From Corallococcus macrosporus (GTDB taxonomy: Bacteria > Myxococcota > Myxococcia > Myxococcales > Myxococcaceae): a DNA stretch of 64,000 nt. Below are positions 52,720-61,277 of the stretch, one piece after another (position 1 is the stretch's first letter; each line of letters begins with the position of its first letter). The notes below the pieces were generated by a model. The model was not told the origin of the DNA and ran no database searches. It was given only the letters and a program-made list of their open reading frames with translations. The position numbers and the translations under genes are program-made. The stretch is taken from contig NZ_JAFIMU010000006.1 in NCBI RefSeq assembly GCF_017302985.1, positions 496,001-560,000 of the forward strand. Direction: 5' to 3'.

Positions 52720-55044
52720 ATGACTGCCCGCCGTGAACCCGCAGCGGCCGCGCTGCTTCCCGCCCTGCAGCGCTGGGCGGTGGAGACCGCGCGCGACCTG
52801 TACCTGACGCAGAAGGGCGCCCCCGCCGCGACGAAGCACCCGCGCGCGACGCCAGGCGAGCGCATGTCCGTCATCGCCTCGGAGGCCCTGCCGCCCAACG
52901 TGGTGGAGGGCCTGTCCCAGGCCTCGCGCCTGTTCCGCGCGGGCGACGCGCCCCCGATCGAGTCCTCCCCCTTCGCCACGCTGCGCGAGCGGCTGCTCAC
53001 CGCGACGGCGGGCTACGACGTGGTGGGCTTCGACGTCTTCAACACGCTGGTGGTGCGCAGCGTGGAGGGCGAGTGGCTCAAGACGGCCGTGGCACGCGGC
53101 TTCCACGCGCGGCTGAAGGAGCTGGTGCACCCCAAGGCCCTGCCCACGGTGGCCCAGGTGCGTCAGCGCCGCTTCGCCCTGGAGATGGAGATCGCCGGGG
53201 AGCAGGTGGCCCAGGGCCGCGACAACGAGGTGGACTTCGAAGCGCTGCTCCAGCGCTGGGCGGGCAGCTGGGTGCCCCGCGAGCCGATGCGCTCGCGCAT
53301 GGCCGGGGAGCTGCGCGCGCTGGAGCTGGAGCTGGAGAAGCTGGCGCTGCGTCCCGCGCCGGGCATCCCGGAGGTGCTGTCCGCGCTGAAGGCCCAGGGC
53401 AAGCGGCTCATCTTCGTGAGCGACATGTACCTGTCGCAGCCACTGCTTCGCGAGCTGCTGCGGCACTGCGGCCTGGAGCAGTACTTCGACGCGGGCTACG
53501 TCTCCATCGACGAGGGGCTGCGCAAGGCGTCCGGCCGCCTCTTCCCGCGCGTGCTGGAGCGCGAGGGGCTCAAGCCCGAGCAGCTCTTCTTCGTCGGCGA
53601 CGACGAGAACGCGGACAACGTGCAGCCGCGCCGGCTGGGCATCTCCACCCTGCGCGTGGAGGACCCGGACGAGAAGCAGCGCCGCCGCCGGCTGGAGATT
53701 GCCCAGAAGGCCGTGGAGCAGAACCCGTACTGGGCCGCGCACTACGTGGACGTCGTGCTGGGCAACGAGGCCCGCCACGTGCGCCCGCCGGATGACGACG
53801 CCAGCTACCAACTGGGCCGCACGCTGGCGCCGGGCATTGTCGCCTTCGTGGTGGACGTCATCGAGCGCTCGGAGAAGCTGGGCATCGACCACGTCTACTT
53901 CCTGGCGCGCGAGGGCCTGACGCTGCTCAAGGTGTTCGCGCTCCTGAAGGACTCCGGGCTGTTCCGCCGGGTGCCCCAGGCGCACTACCTGTTCGTCAGC
54001 CGCGCCTCCACCATCCTCGCGTCCATGCGCGAGCTGAGCTGGGAGGAGGTGCACCGCTTCTGGCGCCAGTACAGCCGCCAGTCGCTGCGCGGCCTGCTCA
54101 AGAACCTGTCGCTGCCCCAGGACGAGTTCATCCGGCTGGCCGCCGAGTGCGGCCTCACCGACCCGGACCGGCCCATCGTGGAGCCCACGAAGGACGCCGC
54201 CTTCCAGCGCTTCCTCGCGTCGCGCCGCGTGCGCGTGGCCTTCCACCAGCGCCGCGACGAGGCGAAGGCGAACCTGTCCCGCTACCTGGAGTACCGCGGG
54301 ATGATGGGCCTGGAGCGCACGGCGCTCGTGGACATCGGGTGGAAGGGCAGCATGCAGGACAACCTGATGCGCGCCTTCGAGCACGACGCGCGCTTCCCGG
54401 AGCTGCACGGCTTCTACCTGGCCTACGTGCCGGACGGTCAGCCCCTGGCGAAGAAGTCCTTCAAGTACGGCTACCTGTCGGACCTGCGGCGGCGCGACCT
54501 GGAGGAGGCGGACTTCCTGCGCAACACCGCCATCTTCGAGATGATCACCACGGCGAACCACGGCAGCACGGTGCGCTATGGGAAGAACCCGTGGGCGCCG
54601 CACCTGCCCATGCCGGAGCTGCTGCACCACGACCAGGAGAAGGACAACAGCGCCCGCTTCTTCCGCCGCGTGCAGGAGGGCATGTACGACTACGCGCGGG
54701 ACTACGCGCGCCTGTCTCCCCTGCTGCGCTTCACCGCGGACGAGCTGCAGCCCGGCACGCTCCAGGAACTCTTGCGCTACACGCGCTACCCCACGGAGCA
54801 GGAGGCGCGCGAGTTCCTCAAGTACTCGCACGTGGAGAGCTTCGGCGTGCACGAGATCACCACCTTCGGCCTGAAGCTGGAGCTGAAGAAGCTCGCGCAG
54901 GTGGGCTCGGTGAAGGGGGCGCTCAAGGAGGCGTGGAAGGCCTTCGAGACGAACCCCTGGCGCGACTCCGTGGTGCGCCGCAGCGGCGTGCCGCTGGCGA
55001 ACCTGGCCTACGACGCCTGGTTCACCTGGCGGGCCATCCGCTAG
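52720..55044 (+). CDS. Large HAD-like protein of surface-polysaccharide loci
   Basis: A 774-aa protein from ATG 52720 (MTARREPAAAALLPALQRWA). A HAD domain occupies about 95-330. It has GFDVFNTLVVR (nucleophile Asp, with Phe at +2 as in dehalogenase-like members), LIFVSDMYLS (motif II), and QLFFVGDDENADNVQPRRLG (motif IV). The C-terminal 430 residues (YFLAREGLTLLKVFALL, TALVDIGWKGSMQDNLMRAF, GFYLAYVPDG) belong to the second half of COG5610-type proteins. I know these from polysaccharide gene clusters, but their chemistry is unsettled. It could remove phosphate from, or transfer a group to, an O-antigen precursor. Last gene of the rightward operon, meeting wbgA 3 bp away tail to tail. Confidence 0.8.
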   Translation: MTARREPAAAALLPALQRWAVETARDLYLTQKGAPAATKHPRATPGERMSVIASEALPPNVVEGLSQASRLFRAGDAPPIESSPFATLRERLLTATAGYDVVGFDVFNTLVVRSVEGEWLKTAVARGFHARLKELVHPKALPTVAQVRQRRFALEMEIAGEQVAQGRDNEVDFEALLQRWAGSWVPREPMRSRMAGELRALELELEKLALRPAPGIPEVLSALKAQGKRLIFVSDMYLSQPLLRELLRHCGLEQYFDAGYVSIDEGLRKASGRLFPRVLEREGLKPEQLFFVGDDENADNVQPRRLGISTLRVEDPDEKQRRRRLEIAQKAVEQNPYWAAHYVDVVLGNEARHVRPPDDDASYQLGRTLAPGIVAFVVDVIERSEKLGIDHVYFLAREGLTLLKVFALLKDSGLFRRVPQAHYLFVSRASTILASMRELSWEEVHRFWRQYSRQSLRGLLKNLSLPQDEFIRLAAECGLTDPDRPIVEPTKDAAFQRFLASRRVRVAFHQRRDEAKANLSRYLEYRGMMGLERTALVDIGWKGSMQDNLMRAFEHDARFPELHGFYLAYVPDGQPLAKKSFKYGYLSDLRRRDLEEADFLRNTAIFEMITTANHGSTVRYGKNPWAPHLPMPELLHHDQEKDNSARFFRRVQEGMYDYARDYARLSPLLRFTADELQPGTLQELLRYTRYPTEQEAREFLKYSHVESFGVHEITTFGLKLELKKLAQVGSVKGALKEAWKAFETNPWRDSVVRRSGVPLANLAYDAWFTWRAIR

Positions 55045-55047
55045 CCG

Positions 55048-57957
55048 TCACTTCGGCGGCCGTCGCGCGCTGGGCACCTCGTGGGCCAGCGTGCGCACCG
55101 CCAGCGCCTCGCCGTCCTCGGGGTGGCGGCGCAGGTCGCAGTCCCCCGACAGCAGCGTGAGGTTGGGGTTGTAGTAGGGGTCGCCCTTGAGCAGCCACGG
55201 CCGGTACGACGTGAAGGAGCGCCAGTAGTCCGGCTCCGGAATCGCGTCCGTGCGGCGGCTGGCGGACTCGTGGTGCACCACGCGCGCGAAGGGCGTGCAC
55301 ACCACGCGCAGGCCCCGGGCGTGCAACCGCAGGCCCAGGTCCACGTCGCTGCCGCACAGGAGGAAGCGCTCGTCGAAGCCGCCCAGCGCGTCGAAGAGGG
55401 GCCGGCGGATCATCACGCACGCGCTGGTGACGGACAGCCAATTGCGCACCCACTCCGTGTGGCCGAAGGGCGTGACGATGGGCCCGTCCGGCAGGCGCCA
55501 GAAGGGGTGGCCCGCCATGCCCGTCATCCCCACGACGATGCCCGCGTGCTGCACGGTGCCTTCGGGGAACAGGAGCTTCGCGCCCACCGCGCCCACCTCC
55601 GGGCGCTGCGCCTGGGACACCAGCTCCGTGAGCCAGCCGGGGTCCACCACTTCCATGTCGTTGTTGAGGAACAGCAGCAGCTCGCCCGTGGCCTGCCCCG
55701 CCGCCCAGTTGTTGATGGCCGGGTAGTTGAAGGGGAAGTCCCAGGTGCGCTTCACCACGCGCGCGTCAGAGAGCGTGTCCAGGAGCGCGAAGGTCTCCGG
55801 GCGGACGCTGTTGTTGGACACGAGCACCAGCTCGAAGTGCTTGTACGTCGTGCGCTCCAGCAGCGTGTCCGTGAGCGTCTTCAGCAGGTCCGGCCGGTCC
55901 TTGAACGGGACGATGATGGACACCTTCGGGGTGCCCCGGACGGCGTAGCGCACGCGGTAGCGGCCCGGCCCTGGCACCGTCACCTCGGCGTCCTCGCCCC
56001 GGCGCGCCAGGTGCTCCGCGAGCGCGCGGCGGCCCTCCTGGGACACCTGCCCCACGGCGCCCAGGCGCCGGTGGTAGAGCAGGTGCGGCACGTGGCCGAT
56101 GCGCTCCGACGCCTCGCTGAGGCGCAGGAAGAGGTCGTACTCCTCGGCGCCCGGGAAGCCCTCGCGGAAGCCGCCCAGGGACTCCACCAGCGAGCGGCGC
56201 GCCATGACGCCCCGGCCCAGGTAGTCCACCGAGCGCAGCAGGTCCGGGGACCAGTCCGGCTTGAAGAACGGGGCCGTGCGGCGGCCGCGCGTGTCCAGCC
56301 GGTCCTCGTCGCCGTAGACGACGTCCAGGGCCGGGTCCGCGCCCAGGGCCCGCGCCACTTCCGCCAGCGCATGGGGCGCGAGCGTGTCCTCCGCGCCCAG
56401 CACGCCCACGAAGTCACCGCTCGCGGCCTGGAGGCCCACGCGCAGGGCGCGGGCGAAGTCGGTGGGCCCGGAGAGCGTCACCCGGCGGATGCGCGGCTGG
56501 CGGCGCGAGGAGCCCCAGGGCTCCGGCAGCGCGGGCCCGTCCTCCGGCCCCACGAGCACCAGCTCCCACTCCGGGTACACCTGGGCCTCCACCGACGCGA
56601 GGCACTCGCGAAGGTGCGCGGGACAGGCCCCGGCGGTGGCGACGAGGAGCGACAGCCGGGGACGGCGCGGCAGCAGGGCCACGGCCTCGCGGGCGGCGTG
56701 GATGTCCCCGGACTCGCGAAGCGTGCACCAGTGGTGGAAGTCCTCCAGCGCGGGCACGGGAGGAGGCGGCGTGCGCACGCCGAGGATGGCGGCCAGCGCC
56801 ACCACCGCCTCGCCGTTGAAGCGCGACTGCCGGCGCAGCACCTCGCGCCACAGCGGCGCGGAGGCCCGGATGCTCCGGGGCAGTCCCGGCCGGGCCAGCG
56901 GAGACGCCAGCGCCACGAGCCGCGCCACCCGGTGCGTGGCGTCCAGTGGATCCAGGGTGCCGGCCCCCGGAGCGGCGGCGACGGACAGCAGCGTGTCGCG
57001 CATCTGCGCGTTCCACTCCGCCTGGCGCTCGAGCAGCGGCTCCAGCACGGGCCGCATCGCCCGGCGCCACGCGCTCCACGCCAGCTTCCACGCCATGTCC
57101 ACGGGAGCGAAGCCGCGCGGCTTGCGCCGCTCACGCGGTCCAACCGAGGCCCCAACGTCCACGAAGTTCAGCGTGCCGTGCGGCACAGGTGCCGCTGCCG
57201 ACGAAGCGCCCTCGGTAGAGCCTCGCGCTTCCTGCGGCTCGCGGACGGCTCCCGAGGCCGCGCCAGAGCCACGAGCATCATGCCTTTCACCCGAGGCACC
57301 CGGCGGCGGCGGCGTGCCGGGCCCTCCTGCCGTCTGCAACGCGCCCGCAGCGCCCGTGCTGGAGCCTCGCGCTTCCTGCGGCTCGTGACGGGGGCTCGGC
57401 GGCGTCAGCGTGCTGGCCCCTCCTGCCGCCGCCTGCGACGCGCCAGCGGCGCTCGTGCCGGCGCCTCGCGCCTCATGCGGTTCGCGGCGGGCACCCATCG
57501 CAGCGCCCTGCCCGGCCCCTCCGGCGTCGAACTGCTCTCGGACCCAGTCGGTCAGGTCCTCGCGGGAGCCCTGGTCGCGGCGGGCCTCCAGCCGCTCCAG
57601 CACGCGCAGCACGCGCTGGTTGAAGGCGGCCTGGGGCTTGAGCAGTTCGACGTGGAGCGGCCGCAGGCCCAGGACGAAGGCGCGCTTGGCGGCCGTCACC
57701 CACTGCCCTCCCGACGCCCGGTGCGACGGCGGCACGGAGAAGTCGAACGGGACGGCGAGCCTCGCCGCGGCGAGCAACGGCGACAGGGGCGTGTTGGCCG
57801 GAGGCACCAGCCGGCGCAGCCGCTCCGTCAGCGCCGCGAGCTCCCGGGCGTTGGCCGCGGAGGGCTCCGCGCGCAAGGCGGCGATGCGCTCGGCGAGCTC
57901 TCCGGCGGACGTCGCGGCCTGCCCCCCCTCGGGCACGGTGTGGAACAAGGTGCTCAC
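55048..57957 (-). CDS. wbgA: WbgA-like O-antigen glycosyltransferase with two GT2 domains
   Basis: A 969-aa protein from GTG 57957 (VSTLFHTVPEGGQAATSAGE). The N-terminal about 390 residues are helical and contain two or three copies of an RQxxFN-like module (near 90-130, 310-340 and 370-395), separated by a Gly/Ala/Pro low-complexity tract with EPQEARGS repeats. Two GT-A domains follow. The first (about 435-660) has RLSLLVATAGACPAHLREC and DVVYGDEDRLD; the second (about 690-930) has VSIIVPFKDRPDLLKTL and LFLNNDMEVVDP. Both show the DxD-like metal site. It follows wzt by 63 bp on the same strand. In M. xanthus the order wzm-wzt-wbgA is required for O-antigen and social motility; the symbol rests on that synteny and domain match. 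Confidence 0.82.
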   Translation of the reverse strand: MSTLFHTVPEGGQAATSAGELAERIAALRAEPSAANARELAALTERLRRLVPPANTPLSPLLAAARLAVPFDFSVPPSHRASGGQWVTAAKRAFVLGLRPLHVELLKPQAAFNQRVLRVLERLEARRDQGSREDLTDWVREQFDAGGAGQGAAMGARREPHEARGAGTSAAGASQAAAGGASTLTPPSPRHEPQEARGSSTGAAGALQTAGGPGTPPPPGASGERHDARGSGAASGAVREPQEARGSTEGASSAAAPVPHGTLNFVDVGASVGPRERRKPRGFAPVDMAWKLAWSAWRRAMRPVLEPLLERQAEWNAQMRDTLLSVAAAPGAGTLDPLDATHRVARLVALASPLARPGLPRSIRASAPLWREVLRRQSRFNGEAVVALAAILGVRTPPPPVPALEDFHHWCTLRESGDIHAAREAVALLPRRPRLSLLVATAGACPAHLRECLASVEAQVYPEWELVLVGPEDGPALPEPWGSSRRQPRIRRVTLSGPTDFARALRVGLQAASGDFVGVLGAEDTLAPHALAEVARALGADPALDVVYGDEDRLDTRGRRTAPFFKPDWSPDLLRSVDYLGRGVMARRSLVESLGGFREGFPGAEEYDLFLRLSEASERIGHVPHLLYHRRLGAVGQVSQEGRRALAEHLARRGEDAEVTVPGPGRYRVRYAVRGTPKVSIIVPFKDRPDLLKTLTDTLLERTTYKHFELVLVSNNSVRPETFALLDTLSDARVVKRTWDFPFNYPAINNWAAGQATGELLLFLNNDMEVVDPGWLTELVSQAQRPEVGAVGAKLLFPEGTVQHAGIVVGMTGMAGHPFWRLPDGPIVTPFGHTEWVRNWLSVTSACVMIRRPLFDALGGFDERFLLCGSDVDLGLRLHARGLRVVCTPFARVVHHESASRRTDAIPEPDYWRSFTSYRPWLLKGDPYYNPNLTLLSGDCDLRRHPEDGEALAVRTLAHEVPSARRPPK
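57215..57490 (-). repeat. In-frame degenerate repeats in wbgA linker
   Basis: Four copies of a roughly 25-nt unit (at about 57463-57488, 57362-57387, 57268-57293 and 57219-57244) encode REPHEARGAG, HEPQEARGSS, GERHDARGSG and REPQEARGST. They alternate with Ala/Gly/Pro spacers. Copies one, two and four are nearly identical in DNA, so length variation by slippage is likely among strains. Confidence 0.7.
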
Positions 57958-58020
57958 TTCCCAGGCGCCTCCCCTTCTTCAAGGCCCCGGGCCGCGGCGC
58001 GCGGGAGGCCTCCCTCCCCC

Positions 58021-59373
58021 TCAGGAGGCCGCGGCATGCTTGGACACGGAGACCGCCTGGACGGGAGCGGCCGGAGCCTCCTCCACCACCCAGGTGTGCT
58101 CCGGCCGGAAGACCCCCCGGTCGTCGTGCTCCGTGGACACGGAGAAGGTGCAGCGGGCCTCCCGGCCCGGCTCCGGATTCGCGTTGTTGCCCGTCTTCAG
58201 CTCCACGCTCAGCACGTAGGAGCCCCCCAGCAGTCCCAGCCGCGGAAGCACGAAGCGCAGCCGCCCCTGCGGCGGCAGCGGCACCGGAAGCGCGACCCGG
58301 TCCGTCCGGGTGCTCGTCACATACAGCACCGCCCCGTCCGCGGAGGCCAGCGTGAGGACGAACTCCACGTCCTCCACCGACTCGCGCGCCACGTAGTCGA
58401 TGCAGACCTCCGCGCGCGTCTCCGTGGTGAGCAGTCCCAGCTCCTCGCCCCGGGGCCCGCTCAGCCACACCCGCGACACGGCAATCGGCGGCGACGCCGG
58501 CGGCTCGTCCCGCACCACCGCGGCGCCCTCCGGCAGCGACGGCAGCGCCCCGCCCCCTTCGGTCAGGGCCGGCGGGGTGAACACCGTGGAGCGCGCCTCC
58601 GCGAGCGACACGGCCTGCCGGTACTCCGCGGCGATCTCCGCCGGGGTGCCCACGCGGCGGATCCGCCCGCCGTCCAGCCACGCCGCCTGATCACACCAGC
58701 GCTCCACGGTGGACATGTCGTGCGTGACGAGGACGATGGTCTTCCCCAGCCGCTTGAACTCCGTCATCTTCGCGAGGCTCTTCTTGCTGAAGTGCTCGTC
58801 GCCGACGGCGAGGATCTCATCGATGATGAGGATGTCCGGGTCCACGTGCGTGGCCACGGAGAACGCCAAGCGCATGTACATGCCGCTGGAGTACGTGCGC
58901 ACCGGCTCGTCGATGAACTCCCCCAGCTCGCTGAACGCGATGATGTCGTCCATCTTCGCGCGCACCTCGGCCCGCGACATGCCGAGGATGATGCCGTTGA
59001 TGAGGATGTTCTCCCGGCCGGAGAAGTCCGGGTGGAAGCCCGCCCCCAGGTCCAGCAGCGCGGAGATGCGGCCGTTCACCTGGATGGTGCCGGACGTGGG
59101 CGCGTAGATGCCGGTGATGAGCTTCAGCAGCGTGCTCTTGCCGGAGCCGTTGCGCCCCAGGATGGCCACCGTCTGGCCCTTGGGGATGCGCAGGTTGACG
59201 CCGCGCAGGGACTCGATGAAGCGGCCGCCCTGCGAGGCCGCGTTGCGTTGCCCGCGCAGCCAGCGCACGAGCTCCGACTTGAACGTGGTGTATTCCCCCC
59301 GGATGGTCTTCTTCCGGAAGTTCTTCACCACGTCCTGGATGACGATGGCGTCCTCGGTCGGTGACTGGACCAT
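58021..59373 (-). CDS. wzt: O-antigen ABC exporter ATPase with Wzt C-terminal domain
   Basis: A 450-aa protein from ATG 59373. ATPase domain about 10-270: Walker A GRNGSGKST at 73-81, signature VRTYSSGMYMRLAFSVA, Walker B ILIIDEILAVGDEHF, and H-loop LVTHDMSTVERW. The RGEYTTFKSELVRWLRG insertion before Walker A is typical of Wzt/TagH. The C-terminal domain (about 295-440, IAVSRVWLSGPRGEELG, YVLSVELKTGNN) is a beta-sandwich like Wzt_C, which in E. coli O9a recognises the glycan terminus. That would couple export to chain completion. Its ATG directly abuts the wzm stop. Confidence 0.92.
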   Translation of the reverse strand: MVQSPTEDAIVIQDVVKNFRKKTIRGEYTTFKSELVRWLRGQRNAASQGGRFIESLRGVNLRIPKGQTVAILGRNGSGKSTLLKLITGIYAPTSGTIQVNGRISALLDLGAGFHPDFSGRENILINGIILGMSRAEVRAKMDDIIAFSELGEFIDEPVRTYSSGMYMRLAFSVATHVDPDILIIDEILAVGDEHFSKKSLAKMTEFKRLGKTIVLVTHDMSTVERWCDQAAWLDGGRIRRVGTPAEIAAEYRQAVSLAEARSTVFTPPALTEGGGALPSLPEGAAVVRDEPPASPPIAVSRVWLSGPRGEELGLLTTETRAEVCIDYVARESVEDVEFVLTLASADGAVLYVTSTRTDRVALPVPLPPQGRLRFVLPRLGLLGGSYVLSVELKTGNNANPEPGREARCTFSVSTEHDDRGVFRPEHTWVVEEAPAAPVQAVSVSKHAAAS

Positions 59374-60153
59374 CTAGATGGACTCCGCGAACTCCTCGCG
59401 GCGGCTCTCGAAGATCTGCGTGGCACCCCACAGCAGCACGATGGAGACGCCCAGGAGCGACACGAGCGGCACCGCGTCCGGCAGCCGGTGCTCGTAGAAG
59501 ATGGCCTGGTACGAGGTGATGAGGATGGACATCGGATTGAGCACCTGCAGCACGCGCCGGTACTCCTCCGGGATGGTGGACAGCTTGTAGAGCACCGGCG
59601 TCATGAAGAACCACAGCGTCATCAGGTTCATCACGATGTGCTGCAGGTCCCGGAACGTCACGTTGAAGGCGCTGACCGCGTACACCACCGCGAAGGTGAA
59701 GCACATCTGGATCAGCACCACGACGGGGAACAGCAGCACGTGCCAGGTCGGCACCACGCCGAAGATGAGCCCCAGCGCCACCATCAGCGGCAGGGAGAAG
59801 ATGAAGTTGCAGAAGTTGGTGGCCACCACCGTCGCCGGCAGCACCTGCGCCGGGAAGCGCACCTTGGTCATCAGGTCGCGCCGGTCGCTGATGGCGCTGG
59901 CCCCCGCGGACACGGAGGTGGAGAACCAGATCCACGGCAACAGGCCCACGAACATGAAGTAGGCGTAGTGCGGAATCTGGTTCTTCATGAACACGCCGAA
60001 CAGCAGCGCGTACACCAGCATGTGCAGGGTGGGGTTCAGGAACGTCCAGAAGAAGCCCAGCACCGAGCCGCGATAGCGCGCCTTCAGCTCGCGCTGCACC
60101 AGGCTGAGGAGGAGCCCCCGGTACGAGTAGAGTTCCCGGAAGTTGCGAATCAT
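59374..60153 (-). CDS. wzm: O-antigen ABC exporter permease
   Basis: A 259-aa ABC-2-type permease with six membrane segments. It starts at ATG 60153 (MIRNFRELYSYRGLLLSLVQ), the usual family start; the open frame continues upstream to 60240. The cytoplasmic coupling motif RELKARYRGSVLGFFWTFLNP is the conserved Wzm/TagG N-terminus. Next come FVGLLPWIWFSTSVSAGASAI, DLMTKVRFPAQVLPATVV and the last segment VPLVSLLGVSIVLLWGATQIF. With Wzt it flips undecaprenyl-PP-linked O-antigen across the inner membrane. First gene of wzm-wzt-wbgA; its promoter must lie between here and the tRNA terminator at 60271. Confidence 0.92.
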   Translation of the reverse strand: MIRNFRELYSYRGLLLSLVQRELKARYRGSVLGFFWTFLNPTLHMLVYALLFGVFMKNQIPHYAYFMFVGLLPWIWFSTSVSAGASAISDRRDLMTKVRFPAQVLPATVVATNFCNFIFSLPLMVALGLIFGVVPTWHVLLFPVVVLIQMCFTFAVVYAVSAFNVTFRDLQHIVMNLMTLWFFMTPVLYKLSTIPEEYRRVLQVLNPMSILITSYQAIFYEHRLPDAVPLVSLLGVSIVLLWGATQIFESRREEFAESI

Positions 60154-60270
60154 GCGCCGGTATCCATACCGCAAAGGGTCCGCCGGTGGCGAACGCCCTG
60201 GAACAGCGGACCGCCGGCCCCTTGCGTGCCCGCCTGCCACGGCCCGCCGTGGCGGCGCCGATGGAGCGAA

Positions 60271-60303
60271 AGAAAAAGGCCCCCTGGTTTCCCAGGGGGC
60301 CTT
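60271..60303 (-). terminator. Rho-independent terminator of the tRNA-Gly pair
   Basis: On the minus strand GGCCCCCTGG, a GAAA tetraloop and CCAGGGGGCC form a perfect 10-bp stem, followed by TTTTTCTTTC. It lies just downstream of the second tRNA (60308). Confidence 0.9.
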
Positions 60304-60307
60304 CGAT

Positions 60308-60382
60308 TGGAGCGGGAAAAGGGATTTGAACCCTCGACCCTCGCCTTGGCAAGGCGATGCTCTACCGCTGAGCTATTCCCGC
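60308..60382 (-). tRNA. tRNA-Gly (GCC), copy 2
   Basis: The minus strand folds as a cloverleaf: acceptor GCGGGAA/TTCCCGC, D arm GCTC/GAGC, anticodon stem TCGCC/GGCGA with loop TTGCCAA (anticodon GCC), T loop TTCAAAT. Discriminator T and an encoded CCA end at 60308-60310. Identical in sequence to the copy at 60421. Confidence 0.95.
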
Positions 60383-60420
60383 GTGAGGTGCTGCTGGACT
60401 GCCGTGCTGCGAACTGCTTT

Positions 60421-60495
60421 TGGAGCGGGAAAAGGGATTTGAACCCTCGACCCTCGCCTTGGCAAGGCGATGCTCTACCGCTGAGCTATTCCCGC
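60421..60495 (-). tRNA. tRNA-Gly (GCC), copy 1
   Basis: Same 75 bases as the copy at 60308, with encoded CCA at 60421-60423. The two are 38 bp apart and share one promoter (60552-60580) and one terminator, so they form a two-gene tRNA operon. Confidence 0.95.
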
Positions 60496-60551
60496 ATCTC
60501 GGTGCCGCGTGCTGCCTACCGCCCGGTCCGTGCCGCCCCGGAAGTGGGGCG

Positions 60552-60580
60552 GATATACAGAGGCCTCCCGGGCACGTCAA
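60552..60580 (-). promoter_or_regulatory. Sigma-70-type promoter of the tRNA-Gly operon
   Basis: On the minus strand TTGACG (60575-60580), a 17-bp spacer and TATATC (60552-60557) stand 56 bp before the first tRNA. A GC-rich discriminator (CGCCCCAC) follows the -10, as in stringently controlled stable-RNA promoters. The -35 box overlaps the end of pgsA. A GCCCC/GGGGC stem at 60535-60550 lies just downstream. Confidence 0.7.
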
Positions 60581-61266
60581 ACACTTTTCGCGTCCGGATC
60601 CGGGCCTCCCCGGCGGGCGAGCATCCCGAGGAACGCACGGAAGTACACGACGGCGCTCCACACGGAGAACGCACCCGACAGGTACACGAGCACCTTGCCC
60701 ACCTGGTTGTAGTCCACGGGCACGGTGCGGAAGCCCAGGTCCAGCGGGTGCACGTAGTGGACGCACAGGGAGATGATGCCCACCAACTGGAGGGACGTCT
60801 TCCACTTCCCCTCCTGCCCCGCGGCGATGACCATGCCCTCGCTGGCGGCGATGGTGCGCAGGCCGCTGACGATGAACTCGCGGGCCAGCAGCACGATGAC
60901 GACCCACGCGGCGATGCGGCCCAGGCGGACCATCATCACCAGGGCGGCCATGGCGATGAGCTTGTCCGCCAGCGGATCCATGAACTTGCCTACCACGGTG
61001 ATGAGGTTCCAGCGCCGGGCCAGGTAGCCGTCCACCACGTCCGTGATGGCGGCCACCGCGAACACCAGGCCGGCCAAGAGCGAGTGCAGCGGGTCCGCGT
61101 CGTAGGTGAGCCAGACGAACACCGGGATGATGAGGATGCGCCCCAGCGTGAGCATGTTGGGCAGGTTCCAGAACTCCTGCACCAGGATGCTGGGACGACG
61201 GGAGGCGCGGCGGCGGGCGCGCTCCTCGCGCTTGCGCTGCTTCCTGAGGGCTCGCTCGGTGGCCAT
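60577..61266 (-). CDS. pgsA: CDP-diacylglycerol–glycerol-3-phosphate 3-phosphatidyltransferase
   Basis: A 229-aa inner-membrane enzyme for phosphatidylglycerol-phosphate synthesis. A basic N-terminal tail (RKQRKREERARRRASRR) precedes NLPNMLTLGRILIIPVFVWL. The CDP-alcohol phosphotransferase motif D-G-x2-A-R-x8-G-x3-D-x3-D is intact from DVVDGYLARRW to GKFMDPLADK (about 76-100). Four to six membrane segments follow. The stop overlaps the -35 of the tRNA promoter. The upstream TPR gene ends 11 bp away on the same strand, so they are probably co-transcribed. Confidence 0.92.
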   Translation of the reverse strand: MATERALRKQRKREERARRRASRRPSILVQEFWNLPNMLTLGRILIIPVFVWLTYDADPLHSLLAGLVFAVAAITDVVDGYLARRWNLITVVGKFMDPLADKLIAMAALVMMVRLGRIAAWVVIVLLAREFIVSGLRTIAASEGMVIAAGQEGKWKTSLQLVGIISLCVHYVHPLDLGFRTVPVDYNQVGKVLVYLSGAFSVWSAVVYFRAFLGMLARRGGPDPDAKSV

Positions 61267-61277
61267 GGGCGCGCGTT

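Noticed and set aside
57215-57490. Possible CRISPR array of 25-nt repeats
   Set aside because: Only four degenerate copies, in frame inside wbgA, with spacers of the same low-complexity coding type.
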